Shown here piece after piece: positions 25,718 through 35,324 of a stretch of 64,000 nt of DNA. The notes below the pieces were generated by a model that saw only the letters and a list, made by a program, of their open reading frames with translations, was not told the DNA's origin and did not search any database. Position numbers and translations under genes: made by a program. Numbering within the stretch: the stretch's first letter is position 1; each line of letters begins with the position of its first letter. Origin of the DNA: CBDFHF01 sp965247565 (lineage in GTDB: Bacteria; Pseudomonadota; Gammaproteobacteria; Methylococcales; Methylomonadaceae); contig CBDFHF010000003.1 of assembly GCA_965247565.1 (NCBI GenBank), positions 620,001 through 684,000 on the forward strand, written 5' to 3'.

Positions 25718-26737
25718 CTAGGATGATTTTTTTGAATAGGCGCAGAGCGCCGCCAATTTAGCTTGTGCTGCGCCGCTGGCAATTACCTGCTCTGCTTTTT
25801 CAATGCCGGAAGCTAAAGAATGAGTAATGTTAGCTGCATAAATTGCAGCCCCTGCATTCAGGATCACAATATCTCTGGCCGCACCAGCTTTATTTTCTAG
25901 CACGGATTTTATCATGGCTAAGCTAGCTGCAGCATCCTGAACCGCCAGCTCTGCCAAACTGGCGCGTGTTAAACTAAATTGTTCCGGCGCAACTGTGTAG
26001 GTAGAAATCACTCCGTCTTTTAGTTCCGCCACTGATGTTGCCGAGGCAATGCTAATCTCATCTAAACCATCTTCGGCACTCACCACCAATACATGCTGGC
26101 TACCTAGCTTTTTTAAGACTTGTACCAGCGGCTCTAACAAATTCTGGGAGAAAACCCCAATTAATTGATTGGCTGCGCCTGCTGGATTAGATAATGGCCC
26201 TAACAAATTGAATAAGGTTCTAACGCCCATTTCTTTGCGGGCATTAATCGCGTACTGCATCCCTCCGTGATGTTTGGGAGCAAATAAAAACCCAACGCCG
26301 ATTTCATTTACGCATTGTGCCACTTGGATAGGTGATAAATTTAGATTAACACCCGCAGCCTCAAGCACGTCGGCGCTACCGCAACGACTGGATACCGAAC
26401 GGTTGCCATGTTTAGCAACCTGTCCGCCCGCGGCTGCCACCACGAAGGCGCTGGCGGTAGAGATATTAAACGTGCTGGCGCCATCACCGCCGGTACCACA
26501 AGTATCGATGACGTGATCACCAATTACCTCGACTTTAGTGACTAATTCACGCATCACTTCAACCGCAGCAGCAATTTCCTCAATAGTTTCGCCTTTGCAG
26601 CGTAAGGCGATTAGAAACCCGCCAATCTGCGCATCGGTTGCTTGCCCGGTCATCATTAATCGCATAACCTCGCGCATTTGTTCTCTCGTGAGGTTTTGGT
26701 TATTCAACAAAGTTTGCAAAGCTTGAGGTAAGTTCAT
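25718..26737 (-). CDS. trpD: Anthranilate phosphoribosyltransferase
   Basis: 339 aa. Joins anthranilate and PRPP. PRPP-binding glycine motif CGTGGDGASTFNIST near residue 80; second motif KHGNRSVSSRCGSAD. No fused glutamine amidotransferase domain, and trpG and trpE are not in the window. First gene of trpDC(-murI). Confidence 0.96.
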   Translation of the reverse strand: MNLPQALQTLLNNQNLTREQMREVMRLMMTGQATDAQIGGFLIALRCKGETIEEIAAAVEVMRELVTKVEVIGDHVIDTCGTGGDGASTFNISTASAFVVAAAGGQVAKHGNRSVSSRCGSADVLEAAGVNLNLSPIQVAQCVNEIGVGFLFAPKHHGGMQYAINARKEMGVRTLFNLLGPLSNPAGAANQLIGVFSQNLLEPLVQVLKKLGSQHVLVVSAEDGLDEISIASATSVAELKDGVISTYTVAPEQFSLTRASLAELAVQDAAASLAMIKSVLENKAGAARDIVILNAGAAIYAANITHSLASGIEKAEQVIASGAAQAKLAALCAYSKKSS

Positions 26738-26831
26738 AGACTTAAGTAAGGAAAGCAGGGCGTGCCCAGTGCGCTAAAGTACCAAAGCAATAACGAACTA
26801 CTAAGCAGTTTGACGAGTCGTCGGGACAAAA

Positions 26832-28463
26832 TTATCGCAGATTTTTATAGGCATTAATTAAGCCGTTAGTCGAGCAGTCATGCCCCGTTATCACCTGATT
26901 ATTCTGTAGTTCTGGCAGGATGACTTTGGCTAAGACTTTACCCAGTTCAACGCCCATTTGATCGAAGGAGTTGATATTCCAGATGACGCCCTGCACAAAA
27001 ATTTTGTGTTCGTAAAATGCCAGTAACGAACCTAATGTTTTCGGTGTTAATTTTTTAAACAGAAAGGAGTTCGACGGTTTATTGCCATCAAATACTTTAG
27101 ATGCGACAAGGACATGATCTTTTTGTTGTTCTGGAGTCAGCTCCTGCTTAACTTCTTCTTCAGTTCTGCCGCGCATTAATGCCTCTGGTTGCGCAAGGAA
27201 ATTTGACACAAGAATGTCATGATGTTCTGGCAAATCGTAATGACTGTTAGCGGCTACTAAAAAATCGCAAGGCACCAGTTTAGTGCCCTGGTGAATCAAT
27301 TGGTAAAAAGCGTGTTGTCCATTAGTCCCTTGTTGCCCCCAAATAATTTGACCGGTGTTGTAATGAATTTTGTTGCCATTCATATCCACGCTTTTACCAT
27401 TACTTTCCATATCGCCCTGCTGTAAGTAATCAGCAAAATAGCGCATGGAGTAGTCGTAGGGTAATAGAGCATAAGACTCTGCATTAAAAAAATTGTTATA
27501 CCAAATACCTAATAGACCCATGATGACGGGGACATTTTGTTCAAATGGAGTACTTTTAAAGTGATTGTCGACTTCATGAGCGCCTAGCAACAGATCTTCA
27601 AAATTATCCATGCCTATGTATAGGGCAATAGACAGCCCTACTGCTGACCAGAGTGAATAGCGTCCTCCGACCCAATCCCAAAACTCAAACATGTTGTTGG
27701 TGTCTATACCAAACTTAGCAACTTCTTTGGCGCAAGTTGAGACCGCCACAAAGTGCTTGGCAATTGTCTGAGTATCCTCAGCTTGTTTAAGAAACCAGTT
27801 TTTAGCCGAATTGGCATTTGTCATGGTTTCCTGGGTGGAAAATAGTTTGGAAGCTACCACAAATAAAGTTGTTTCAGCAGATAAAGTATTAAGAGTACTA
27901 ATAAGATCGGCTTGATCGATATTTGAGATATAGTGAACGTTCAGTGCTTCGGAGCTATAAGGCGCTAGCGCCGCTGAGACCATCTTCGGGCCTAAGCTCG
28001 ATCCACCGATACCAATATTGACCACATCAGTGATTGCTTTTCCCGTATAACCCTTCCATTCACCAGAGCGGACACGATCGCAAAACTGGCGCATTTTAGC
28101 GAGTACTGCGTTGATTTGCGGCATAACGTCCTGGCCATCCACAAAAACAGGATAATTGCTCCTGTTGCGTAATGCAGTATGCAAAACTGCCCGGTGTTCG
28201 GTGCTGTTAATGGCAACCCCGGAGAACATGGCTTCAATTTTGGGTTGCAGGCCGGTATGCCTCGCTAAATCAGCTAGCAGAGGAATAGTTTGCTCGGTGA
28301 TTCTATTTTTGGAGTAGTCAAATAGAATATCGTTAAAGTGCAGAGAAAACTTTTTAAAGCGATTATTGTCTTCAGCAAAAGCATGACGGAGCGAGTAATT
28401 TTGAATTTGATGGTAATGGTCTTCGAGTGCTGTCCACGCTTTTGAGGAAGTCAAAGATGACAT
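26832..28463 (-). CDS. pgi: Glucose-6-phosphate isomerase
   Basis: 543 aa, large-type Pgi. Signatures: NIGIGGSSLGPKM near residue 150; WDWVGGRYSLWSAVG near residue 270; the C-terminal motif FDQMGVELGK. Length matches E. coli Pgi (549 aa). It is 94 bp from trpD and probably has its own promoter. Places glucose-6-phosphate/fructose-6-phosphate interconversion in the sugar-phosphate network (ribulose monophosphate cycle in methanotrophs). Confidence 0.96.
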   Translation of the reverse strand: MSSLTSSKAWTALEDHYHQIQNYSLRHAFAEDNNRFKKFSLHFNDILFDYSKNRITEQTIPLLADLARHTGLQPKIEAMFSGVAINSTEHRAVLHTALRNRSNYPVFVDGQDVMPQINAVLAKMRQFCDRVRSGEWKGYTGKAITDVVNIGIGGSSLGPKMVSAALAPYSSEALNVHYISNIDQADLISTLNTLSAETTLFVVASKLFSTQETMTNANSAKNWFLKQAEDTQTIAKHFVAVSTCAKEVAKFGIDTNNMFEFWDWVGGRYSLWSAVGLSIALYIGMDNFEDLLLGAHEVDNHFKSTPFEQNVPVIMGLLGIWYNNFFNAESYALLPYDYSMRYFADYLQQGDMESNGKSVDMNGNKIHYNTGQIIWGQQGTNGQHAFYQLIHQGTKLVPCDFLVAANSHYDLPEHHDILVSNFLAQPEALMRGRTEEEVKQELTPEQQKDHVLVASKVFDGNKPSNSFLFKKLTPKTLGSLLAFYEHKIFVQGVIWNINSFDQMGVELGKVLAKVILPELQNNQVITGHDCSTNGLINAYKNLR

Positions 28464-28708
28464 GTTTTAGGAACTCCGCTTGAAAGAAATTATCGTAAGT
28501 CTACGAAAAGCAGATAAGGATAGCAAGAGCGCAATTAGATCATAGCTATTTGCTTATATGTTGAGGCTTGCAGCGGTTGCGGCTGAGCAACTCCTTTATT
28601 TGTCATATTTGATATGCTAAAGTTGGAAACTGCTACCTTATAATAGCAAGTGGTACTTAAAAGAACCGATTTAAAATAATAATTAATATTCAAAAACGGG
28701 AAGGAAAA

Positions 28709-29299
28709 ATGAACACTACATGCATTTTAAAAAGAGGAACTCTGTTGGTTTTGGGCTTGTTGTTTTCAGCGACGCTCTGGGCACACGGAGGAGCGGCGGG
28801 TACAGACACAGACCAATGTAAATTTGAGCTGGAGCCGGGCCACTGGATTCATTATACCGCCTACCAACCCAAAGCCTACCCGGCCGAAGAATTCTGCGGC
28901 AACATCCCGGGTACCGACTCAATCATCCAGCTGGTATTCGATTACCAAGACATGAAATACAGAAACAACTCTGTTGAATTTGAAGTCACCAAAGAACCAG
29001 AAGGCACCCGTGTGTTTTTTGAACCCGCAAAGAAGCACAAATCCGGCACCGTCATGCTGAGCCTCCCTAATGGTGTGCCAGAACCCGGCAAATACCTCAT
29101 CCATATTACCTTAGTGCCCGATCAAGGCGAAAGACTGGATGCGCACATGGGCTTTAAAGCCGGTGGTGGCGAACAAGTTAGCAAAAACAGTATCTTACTG
29201 TATCTGTTCTTGGCGCTGTCCGGATTATATGTCGTGTATCTATCCCATGCAGGCTTCAAACGTATGGTAGATGACGCCATCGCAAAAATTAAAAGCTAA
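28709..29299 (+). CDS. Exported membrane-anchored protein, partner of the cupredoxin
   Basis: 196 aa. Signal peptide ending near LWAHGGAAG (residues 1-26), a soluble beta-rich domain with a Cys pair (CKFELEPG ... CGNIPG), then a C-terminal membrane helix (about residues 160-180) and a short basic tail. The mature N-terminus starts with His (AHGG), a possible copper site. It has a good ribosome-binding site (gggaagga). The next gene encodes a cupredoxin with the same layout of exported domain plus C-terminal helix. Family not identified. Confidence 0.7.
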   Translation: MNTTCILKRGTLLVLGLLFSATLWAHGGAAGTDTDQCKFELEPGHWIHYTAYQPKAYPAEEFCGNIPGTDSIIQLVFDYQDMKYRNNSVEFEVTKEPEGTRVFFEPAKKHKSGTVMLSLPNGVPEPGKYLIHITLVPDQGERLDAHMGFKAGGGEQVSKNSILLYLFLALSGLYVVYLSHAGFKRMVDDAIAKIKS

Positions 29300-29407
29300 T
29301 CAACCGATCAATTGCTAGCCAGATTGATCCGAGGTGCTATGGCTATTCTGCAACAACTTAAAACAAACCCTAGCACCTCACTATCAAACACAACGAGGAA
29401 ACAAGTC

Positions 29408-30319
29408 ATGCTGAAGTTAGTCGCGTTTGGAGCCCTGTTCGCGCTCACGTCCACCTCCGTCAGCGCCGTGGAATACGAAGATCATGACGGCATGCTCATG
29501 AATCATGGCGATGGGCACCTCATGGACATGGGCGGCGGCATGGTCATGGGACAAAATGCAGATACCCTGCCTGCCGGCTGCGACAGCATCTCAGAGACCA
29601 AAGAAATCACCGTTCATGCCGGCCACAAATACTCCGAAAAATTCCCTGGCCGAATGTTTGCCTTCGATACTCAAGAAATGCAGTTTAAACCCTGCACCAA
29701 ATTGACCGTACACTTTGTCAACGAAGACCATATCCGTCATCAGTGGATGATGCATGGCCTACCCAAAAACCTGTACAACAAAGGCATGTTTCACCTAGAA
29801 ATTTCAGGCCCCGCAAAAATATCCGGCACCCTGATACTCCCGCCCGGCGACAAAACCTACCTGGTGCATTGCGACATAGCCCAGCACATGGAAAAAGGCA
29901 TGAAAGCCCAGCTCAAGGTGGGTAAAGGCGACGGCGACTTACCGAGCATCCCCGGCCTTACCGCCAATGCGATCTCAGACGATTACAAAGCGACATTGCC
30001 GGAATTACTGGCCGCAGCGGAAAAAACGGCCGCTGAGCTGGCATTGCAACCGATAGTCACCGCCCCACCTGCACCGGCAACTGTCACACCGGCTGTTGCC
30101 GAGGAGCCGGCTTTTTCTGGAGTGACCGTCATCGGACTAGCCGCCGGCTTGTTACTAGCGCCGTTCTTGGCCAGAAAATTTAAGGGCATGCGTGCGTCGG
30201 AAGTGGTTGCCTACAGTTTTGAGTTATTGGCCGAAGCGGTTAAAACAGTAATTAATTTGCTTTCAGGTCTCGTTAAATTAATTTTTAACAGTAAGAAAAA
30301 AATCTTACCTAACGGGTAA
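29408..30319 (+). CDS. Exported cupredoxin with C-terminal membrane anchor
   Basis: 303 aa from the ATG at 29408, which follows GAGGA; an in-frame start at 29312 would precede the signal peptide. Signal peptide to residue 20 (SVSA), then a His/Met-rich stretch (residues 24-48), then a cupredoxin domain with type 1 copper ligands: His in HIRHQWMMH (H111 or H116), C155, H160 and M165. A Pro/Ala linker leads to a membrane helix near residue 240 and a basic tail. Role: periplasmic copper handling or electron transfer. It ends at a strong terminator. Confidence 0.8.
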   Translation: MLKLVAFGALFALTSTSVSAVEYEDHDGMLMNHGDGHLMDMGGGMVMGQNADTLPAGCDSISETKEITVHAGHKYSEKFPGRMFAFDTQEMQFKPCTKLTVHFVNEDHIRHQWMMHGLPKNLYNKGMFHLEISGPAKISGTLILPPGDKTYLVHCDIAQHMEKGMKAQLKVGKGDGDLPSIPGLTANAISDDYKATLPELLAAAEKTAAELALQPIVTAPPAPATVTPAVAEEPAFSGVTVIGLAAGLLLAPFLARKFKGMRASEVVAYSFELLAEAVKTVINLLSGLVKLIFNSKKKILPNG

Positions 30320-30333
30320 ATCGGTAACGGCAG

Positions 30334-30372
30334 AAAAGCCCCTGCACTCTTTAGAGACAGGGGCTTTTTTTT
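30334..30372 (+). terminator. Intrinsic terminator after the cupredoxin gene
   Basis: Stem AAAAGCCCCTG / CAGGGGCTTTT with a 13-nt loop and eight T. It ends the 28.7-30.3 kb unit. Confidence 0.9.
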
Positions 30373-30388
30373 GAGGCTAATTAACAAA

Positions 30389-30814
30389 GTGCAAGAAACT
30401 CTTCTGGAATTGGGCAGCTTATTTGCCAGCGCTTTTATTTCGGCAACTATTGCCCCCGGTGGATCAGAGGCGGTTCTAGCGTACTTGGTCGGGCAAGGGC
30501 ATTTTACTGCAGTCCAACTAGTTCTGCTCGCATCGCTTGGTAATACACTGGGCGCAATGACGACCTGGGGGCTGGGTATGTTAGCGGCAAAAAAATTCCC
30601 ACTTGCACACTTGTTGCCAGAAAAAAAACAGCGAGCCTTAGCGGCTGTTGAAAAGAGAGGGCTTTGGCTGTTATTTTTCTCTTGGTTACCGGTTGTCGGC
30701 GATGCTTTTTGCTTTGCCGGCGGTTGGTTAAAAATGCCGATAGTATCAGCGTGCTTAATCATTTGGTTAGGTAAGCTCAGCCGTTATATTGTGGTAGCAT
30801 GGCTGTTTGTTTGA
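30389..30814 (+). CDS. yqaA: YqaA family inner-membrane protein (DedA-related)
   Basis: About 141 aa, four predicted helices. Family segments: SLFASAFISATIAPGGSEAVL at the N-terminus, GNTLGAMTTWGLG, and LLFFSWLPVVGDAFCFAGGWL. The GTG at 30389 gives an N-terminus like E. coli YqaA (142 aa); the in-frame TTG at 30371 lies in the T-tract of the terminator and is less likely. DedA-like proteins are membrane proteins linked to lipid carrier recycling; function of YqaA is unknown. Confidence 0.8.
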   Translation: MQETLLELGSLFASAFISATIAPGGSEAVLAYLVGQGHFTAVQLVLLASLGNTLGAMTTWGLGMLAAKKFPLAHLLPEKKQRALAAVEKRGLWLLFFSWLPVVGDAFCFAGGWLKMPIVSACLIIWLGKLSRYIVVAWLFV

Positions 30815-30943
30815 TTTAATCCAAAGCTTTTAGCCCTCAAATGTGTGCTCATAAATCATTAGAAATAGAAAAAATGCCTAATTTAATCGATATCCAACTG
30901 TAGCGGACTGGTTTAATGTTAAATATAAAACGATGAGGTAAAC

Positions 30944-31729
30944 GTGTTACGCCATTTCCCAAAAGTGAATGTTGCCTATCCGCATCGCAAACGCGATTAT
31001 TTTATCGCTGGATTTACTTTTTTTTGTGTAGCAGTCTGCTTAATTAGCGATGCTAATGCCAGTTTAGAAAAACAAAACGCACTCGGCGTTAGTGGCTGGG
31101 TGTTTTTGATCGGTCTGTTATTGGGTGAAAACCGTGAAATCAGAATGCAGGTAATTATCGCCGTTATGTTTGCCACTGTTGGTGAGCATTTCGCTTCGCC
31201 TTTTATGGGCGGTTACACCTACCGATTTAGTAATGTGCCCGCCTACGTGCCGCCCGGTCATGGCATGGTGTATTTAACCGCAGTAGCTTTGGGCCGCTCC
31301 GGTTTGTTCTTAAGATATGCCAGAGAAATCGCCACTTTTGTGGTATTGGTGTGCGGTGTATGGTCAGTTTGGGGGATTAGCGGAATTCCTCAGCAAGGCG
31401 ATTCGGTCGGCGCTTTGTTGTTTTGCGTGTTTTTAGCTTATCTATTTAAGGGCCGATCACCAATGGTTTATCTAGCCGCTTTCTTCATTACGACTTGGCT
31501 GGAATTAATTGGTACCGCCGTCGGCACTTGGAGATGGGCGGCGATTGATCCGGTTTTGAGTTTACCGCAAGGTAATCCTCCCAGTGGTGTTGCTGCTTGG
31601 TATTGCTTGGTTGATGCGGTTGCTATGGGTGGTGCTGCACCGGTATTGAGAGGATTTAAATCTATTGGTAACTGGCTTAAATCTGGTAAATTGAGAAAAA
31701 ATGCTTACGAAAGCGCCGGGAACGATTAG
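30944..31729 (+). CDS. Unknown polytopic membrane protein
   Basis: 261 aa from a GTG start preceded by GAGG. Seven or so predicted helices. Conspicuous motifs: GEHFASPFMGGYTYRFSN, VPPGHGMVYLTA and GTWRWAAIDPVLSLPQGNPP, rich in His, Tyr and Trp at helix ends, so a metal or quinone site is conceivable. I do not recognise the family. It lies between yqaA and a superoxide reductase gene, 75 bp before the latter's ribosome-binding region. Confidence 0.65.
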   Translation: MLRHFPKVNVAYPHRKRDYFIAGFTFFCVAVCLISDANASLEKQNALGVSGWVFLIGLLLGENREIRMQVIIAVMFATVGEHFASPFMGGYTYRFSNVPAYVPPGHGMVYLTAVALGRSGLFLRYAREIATFVVLVCGVWSVWGISGIPQQGDSVGALLFCVFLAYLFKGRSPMVYLAAFFITTWLELIGTAVGTWRWAAIDPVLSLPQGNPPSGVAAWYCLVDAVAMGGAAPVLRGFKSIGNWLKSGKLRKNAYESAGND

Positions 31730-31810
31730 CGGTCACTGCAATAACAGCTTTGGGCACACATCCCACCCATTCAATAGGGATGAATTAACAATCAATAAAG
31801 GTGAGTGAAT

Positions 31811-32236
31811 ATGGAACGTCGTGATTTTATTCGATTAAGTGCAATCGGCGCGGGTATAGGCATGGTAACGCCAGCCATGGCGCTAGCAGAAGCCGGCAAA
31901 CAAAAAACAACCAGTGACATTTATTACACCAAGGATGATCCAGGTCGTTGGAGTGGCAAGGTTGCCACGCACTTGCCCACTATAGAGGTTACTAAGATGG
32001 CAGAGGGTGCCACAGTCAAAGTCGTCACCGCCCATGAGATGAAGGGTTATGAGCATTACATTGTTAAGCATGTGTTATTGGATAAAAATTATAAATTTTT
32101 AGATGAGCACCTGTTTGATCCGAGCAAAGATAATGAAGCGGCCTCCACATTCACTTTAAAGAGCTACAGCGGTCAGATTTATGCGCTGAGTCTTTGCAAT
32201 AAACACGATCTTTGGTTAAACGAAGCGCTCGTCTAA
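31811..32236 (+). CDS. Tat-exported superoxide reductase-like protein (desulfoferrodoxin family)
   Basis: 141 aa. N-terminal twin-arginine signal MERRDFIRLSAIGAG with cleavage near ALA-EAG (about residue 27). The mature domain carries the SOR iron ligands: H54 in THLP, H75 and H82 in HEMKGYEH, C129 and H132 in CNKH. It lacks the extra desulforedoxin FeCys4 domain, so it is a class II (neelaredoxin) type. SORs reduce superoxide to peroxide. The ATG at 31811 is preferred over the GTG at 31805 by spacing to AAGGTGAG. Confidence 0.88.
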   Translation: MERRDFIRLSAIGAGIGMVTPAMALAEAGKQKTTSDIYYTKDDPGRWSGKVATHLPTIEVTKMAEGATVKVVTAHEMKGYEHYIVKHVLLDKNYKFLDEHLFDPSKDNEAASTFTLKSYSGQIYALSLCNKHDLWLNEALV

Positions 32237-32418
32237 GTAAAAACGCTACATTGCGCGGTTATAGATAAACGATATTAATGTGCACAAGTAGGTTTTGCCT
32301 TTATTGATAACCGCGCTACACCTATCGTAAAGCTACTCAATAGAACCTTGTTGGTTCAATAACAAATACTCGTCATGCCGTAATGACATCTTTTGCAGAA
32401 TAGTTGCACAACTTCATC

Positions 32419-33537
32419 ATGGCTCAATCGATAACAACTGACAAATCGTTATACCCAAACGCTAACAAAATAGTCGTCGTCGTAATGCCTTATCTTGGAG
32501 ATGTACTGTTAGCAACACCCTTGCTACACTCATTGCGACTTGCTTATCCGAAGGCACAACTCGATGTCGTGGTATTTGAAAATACCTCCGGTATGCTTGA
32601 AGGCAATGTGGATATTTCGCATATCATTACCACGCCCAAACGTCCCGTTTTATCTGAAAAATGGATTTTGTTTAAGCGCCTATTTAGGCAATACGATCTT
32701 GCGCTAGCGATTCAAACTGGAGATAGGCCGTTTTTTTATACCTTGTTTGCTGCACCAATACGAATTAATGCTGTAGCGCCTAAACCCAATAAAGGTTGGT
32801 GGAAACGTTTTTTTGTGCAGCATTGGACTGAATTTGATAACGAGAATACCCACACCGTTCTACAGAACTTAAAACTGTTGGATCTAATTAGTGTTCCAAA
32901 AAATTTTGCACTGGTACCACCTAAGCCAAATAATTTGCAGCAATTATTAAAACGACAGCCATTTTTAACAAAAAATGAGCGCTTTGTTGTTTTACACCCA
33001 TTACCGCAGTGGAATTTCAAGCGCTGGACAATGGAGGGATGGCTTGAAATTGGCCGTTTTCTTAGTAATCTGGGCTTAAATTTACTCATTTCAGGTGGGC
33101 CAACTTCTGAAGAAATAGCCTTCCTAAATGAATTGGTCTCACATTTACCCAAGAACACCATTAACCTTGCGGGAAATGTTTCTTTAGGGGAATTGGCTTA
33201 TATTATCAGTCGGGCAGAGTTATTCATTGGCCCTGATACAGGAGTAACTCATTTGGCTGCCGCAACCGGCATACCTGTGATTGGGTTGTATGGACCGACC
33301 AACCCCATAAAATGGTCGCCTTGGCCTAGCGGTTATCAACAAGACAGCAATCCTTTTCAGAAAGTCGGTAGCCAGAGGGTTAACAACATTACTTTGCTTC
33401 AAGGTCAGGGCGAATGTGTGCCTTGTCATTTAGAAGGTTGTGATAATCATAGACTGAGCCGTAGCCGTTGTCTTGATTCATTAGCACCGGAGCAAGTTAA
33501 AATCGCCATTACCCAGGCTTTGCAAATCGACCGATAG
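32419..33537 (+). CDS. Glycosyltransferase family 9 (heptosyltransferase-like)
   Basis: 372 aa. GT-B fold. N-terminal motif VVVMPYLGDVLLATPLLHSLR; C-terminal donor-site motif FIGPDTGVTHLAAATGIPVIGLYGPTNP. LPS core assembly at the inner membrane face. Four Cys in the C-terminal 60 residues (GECVPCHLEGCDNHRLSRSRCL) form the metal-like or disulfide tail common in this subgroup. An O-antigen ligase gene follows after 48 bp. Confidence 0.9.
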   Translation: MAQSITTDKSLYPNANKIVVVVMPYLGDVLLATPLLHSLRLAYPKAQLDVVVFENTSGMLEGNVDISHIITTPKRPVLSEKWILFKRLFRQYDLALAIQTGDRPFFYTLFAAPIRINAVAPKPNKGWWKRFFVQHWTEFDNENTHTVLQNLKLLDLISVPKNFALVPPKPNNLQQLLKRQPFLTKNERFVVLHPLPQWNFKRWTMEGWLEIGRFLSNLGLNLLISGGPTSEEIAFLNELVSHLPKNTINLAGNVSLGELAYIISRAELFIGPDTGVTHLAAATGIPVIGLYGPTNPIKWSPWPSGYQQDSNPFQKVGSQRVNNITLLQGQGECVPCHLEGCDNHRLSRSRCLDSLAPEQVKIAITQALQIDR

Positions 33538-33585
33538 CATAAAAGCCTAAAAATCCTGTTTAAAGCCATTTAATTATAAATAACC

Positions 33586-34812
33586 ATGAATCGCAGCCCA
33601 TCGTTCATTCAACAGAGCCAAGCATCTGTGCTCAAATTTGGTAGTCTTATAACGATCCCATTTATTTTTGCCATTTACTTTTCTACAGGCTTAAGCACTG
33701 TATTTTCAATTGTGCTGGGCATAGTGTGGCTGGGCTCGGCACAATTTTTAACACTGCCGCGCTTGCTGAAGATGAAGCCGGTAGCGTTTTGGTCATTGCT
33801 GCTTTTTATTTGCTTTTTACTTGGCTCAAGTTACAGCAATGCGTCTCTGGATGCCGCTATGTCGATGGCGAAAAAATACAGAGAACTATTTTATATCCCA
33901 ATACTGATGGCGTTTTTTAACACAGATCGGTATCGACGTCGGGCTTGGTTAGCATTTGTTGCGGCTTCTGTTCTTTCATTGTTAATTTCCTACCTCAAGC
34001 TAGCCGGTATTTTTGAGCTTAACCAGTTTGGTGATGCCAGCGTGAAAAGCCACATCACGCATAATATTTTTATCGCGTATTTTGCTTTTTATTGTGCCCA
34101 TCAAGCATTCTCGCAAAAGCCAGATGCCCGCTACTATTTGGCTTTGTTTATTGTTGGTTTGCACAATTTGTTTTTAGTTGTGCAAGGCCTTACTGGGCAA
34201 GCAGTCTTTTTAGCGCTGGTTTTGTTATTTACTCTGCAACGATTCAGCAAAAAATTTACCTTCTTGGCTTTGGCCGGTATTTGTTTGGCTATGCTGTTGT
34301 TTTTGAATTTTTCTGACAAGGCTGAGCGGCTGAATAAAGGTATCAACGACACCAAAACCTACTTTCAAAACGAATCCAGCTCTGTTAAGAGTAACTCCTC
34401 CATGGGCCAGCGCTACATGTTTTGGAAATATTCATCGCAATTAATTGCCGAGAAACCTTTATTGGGTTACGGCACCGGAAGTTTTGCCCAGGAATACCAA
34501 CGCATTGCCCAAGGTGAGCATGTTTTGGCAGAGAACCCACATAACGAGTTTCTGATGATTGGCGTGCAGTTAGGGTTATTCGGTCTGATTGTGTACCTGG
34601 GATTTCTTGGTAGCCAAATTTATTGTTCCTACTCTCTACCCGCTGATATTAAATTTATGGCTCAAGGCCTTGTGCTTACCTTGGTTATTACCAGCTTGTT
34701 TAATAGCCCCATTCTTGATAATACTGAGGGCCACTGGTTTGCTACCCTTATCGCCTTGTGTTTCTCAACACCTCAGATAAGCAGCGCAGCCAAAAATGCT
34801 TGGCAACGCTAA
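33586..34812 (+). CDS. O-antigen ligase family membrane protein (WaaL-like)
   Basis: 408 aa, about 11 predicted helices, with a large periplasmic loop at about residues 250-320. That loop contains RYMFWKYSSQLIAEKPLLGYGTGSF and the hallmark HNEF. Joins lipid-linked glycan to lipid A-core, or polymerises related glycans. The adjacent GT9 gene supports a lipopolysaccharide role; which acceptor is used cannot be told. Confidence 0.88.
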   Translation: MNRSPSFIQQSQASVLKFGSLITIPFIFAIYFSTGLSTVFSIVLGIVWLGSAQFLTLPRLLKMKPVAFWSLLLFICFLLGSSYSNASLDAAMSMAKKYRELFYIPILMAFFNTDRYRRRAWLAFVAASVLSLLISYLKLAGIFELNQFGDASVKSHITHNIFIAYFAFYCAHQAFSQKPDARYYLALFIVGLHNLFLVVQGLTGQAVFLALVLLFTLQRFSKKFTFLALAGICLAMLLFLNFSDKAERLNKGINDTKTYFQNESSSVKSNSSMGQRYMFWKYSSQLIAEKPLLGYGTGSFAQEYQRIAQGEHVLAENPHNEFLMIGVQLGLFGLIVYLGFLGSQIYCSYSLPADIKFMAQGLVLTLVITSLFNSPILDNTEGHWFATLIALCFSTPQISSAAKNAWQR

Positions 34813-34843
34813 CTTAATCTTTGCAAAGCAATTAAGCCCCGGG

Positions 34844-35146
34844 TCATTTCTTAATGTTTTTATAATTTTCTTCGCTTTCCTGAATAATCTTATTGCCTTC
34901 TGCAATTAAACGATTGCCCTCGATAATTTTTGCCTGACCTTCATTCACCATGGTTGTGCCGCGATCAACCAGCTGTTTACCGGACTTCCAGCGCTCGCTT
35001 AAATTCGCTATGCCCTGGCTTTCTCTCATCATCACCTCATCGGAAATGATTTGTGCTTGTTTTGGGGCGGGTTCGGAGGCGCAGCCGGCTATTAATAACG
35101 GAAAACAAATAATGCCTAGTTTTTGAAGGGTCCACGTTTTTTGCAT
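34844..35146 (-). CDS. Small lipoprotein with helical repeats
   Basis: 100 aa. Signal peptide with lipobox LIAGC (Cys22). The mature part is a charged helix with repeated units of the form GxxxIxEGNxLIxEGNKII near residues 70-90. Resembles small lipoproteins of unknown role in gammaproteobacteria. Stands alone, convergent with the ligase gene. Confidence 0.75.
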   Translation of the reverse strand: MQKTWTLQKLGIICFPLLIAGCASEPAPKQAQIISDEVMMRESQGIANLSERWKSGKQLVDRGTTMVNEGQAKIIEGNRLIAEGNKIIQESEENYKNIKK

Positions 35147-35324
35147 ATAAAAATAAAGTCCTAATTGAGATGGTTTTAAAAGCCGATCATCTTACAAAAC
35201 ACCGTGTAGCTTGCAACTGTTTTTTAACTAGGCTTTGACACAGAGTAAACAGAATGCTTTTTGCTGATCTCCGGCATCTACCTGAACAGTCATCCGGTGT
35301 TTGGACAGCTGTGCTGAATCAAAA

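Noticed and set aside
30211..30762. 183-codon minus-strand open frame
   Set aside because: Antisense to yqaA and the cupredoxin 3' end, and runs through a strong terminator.
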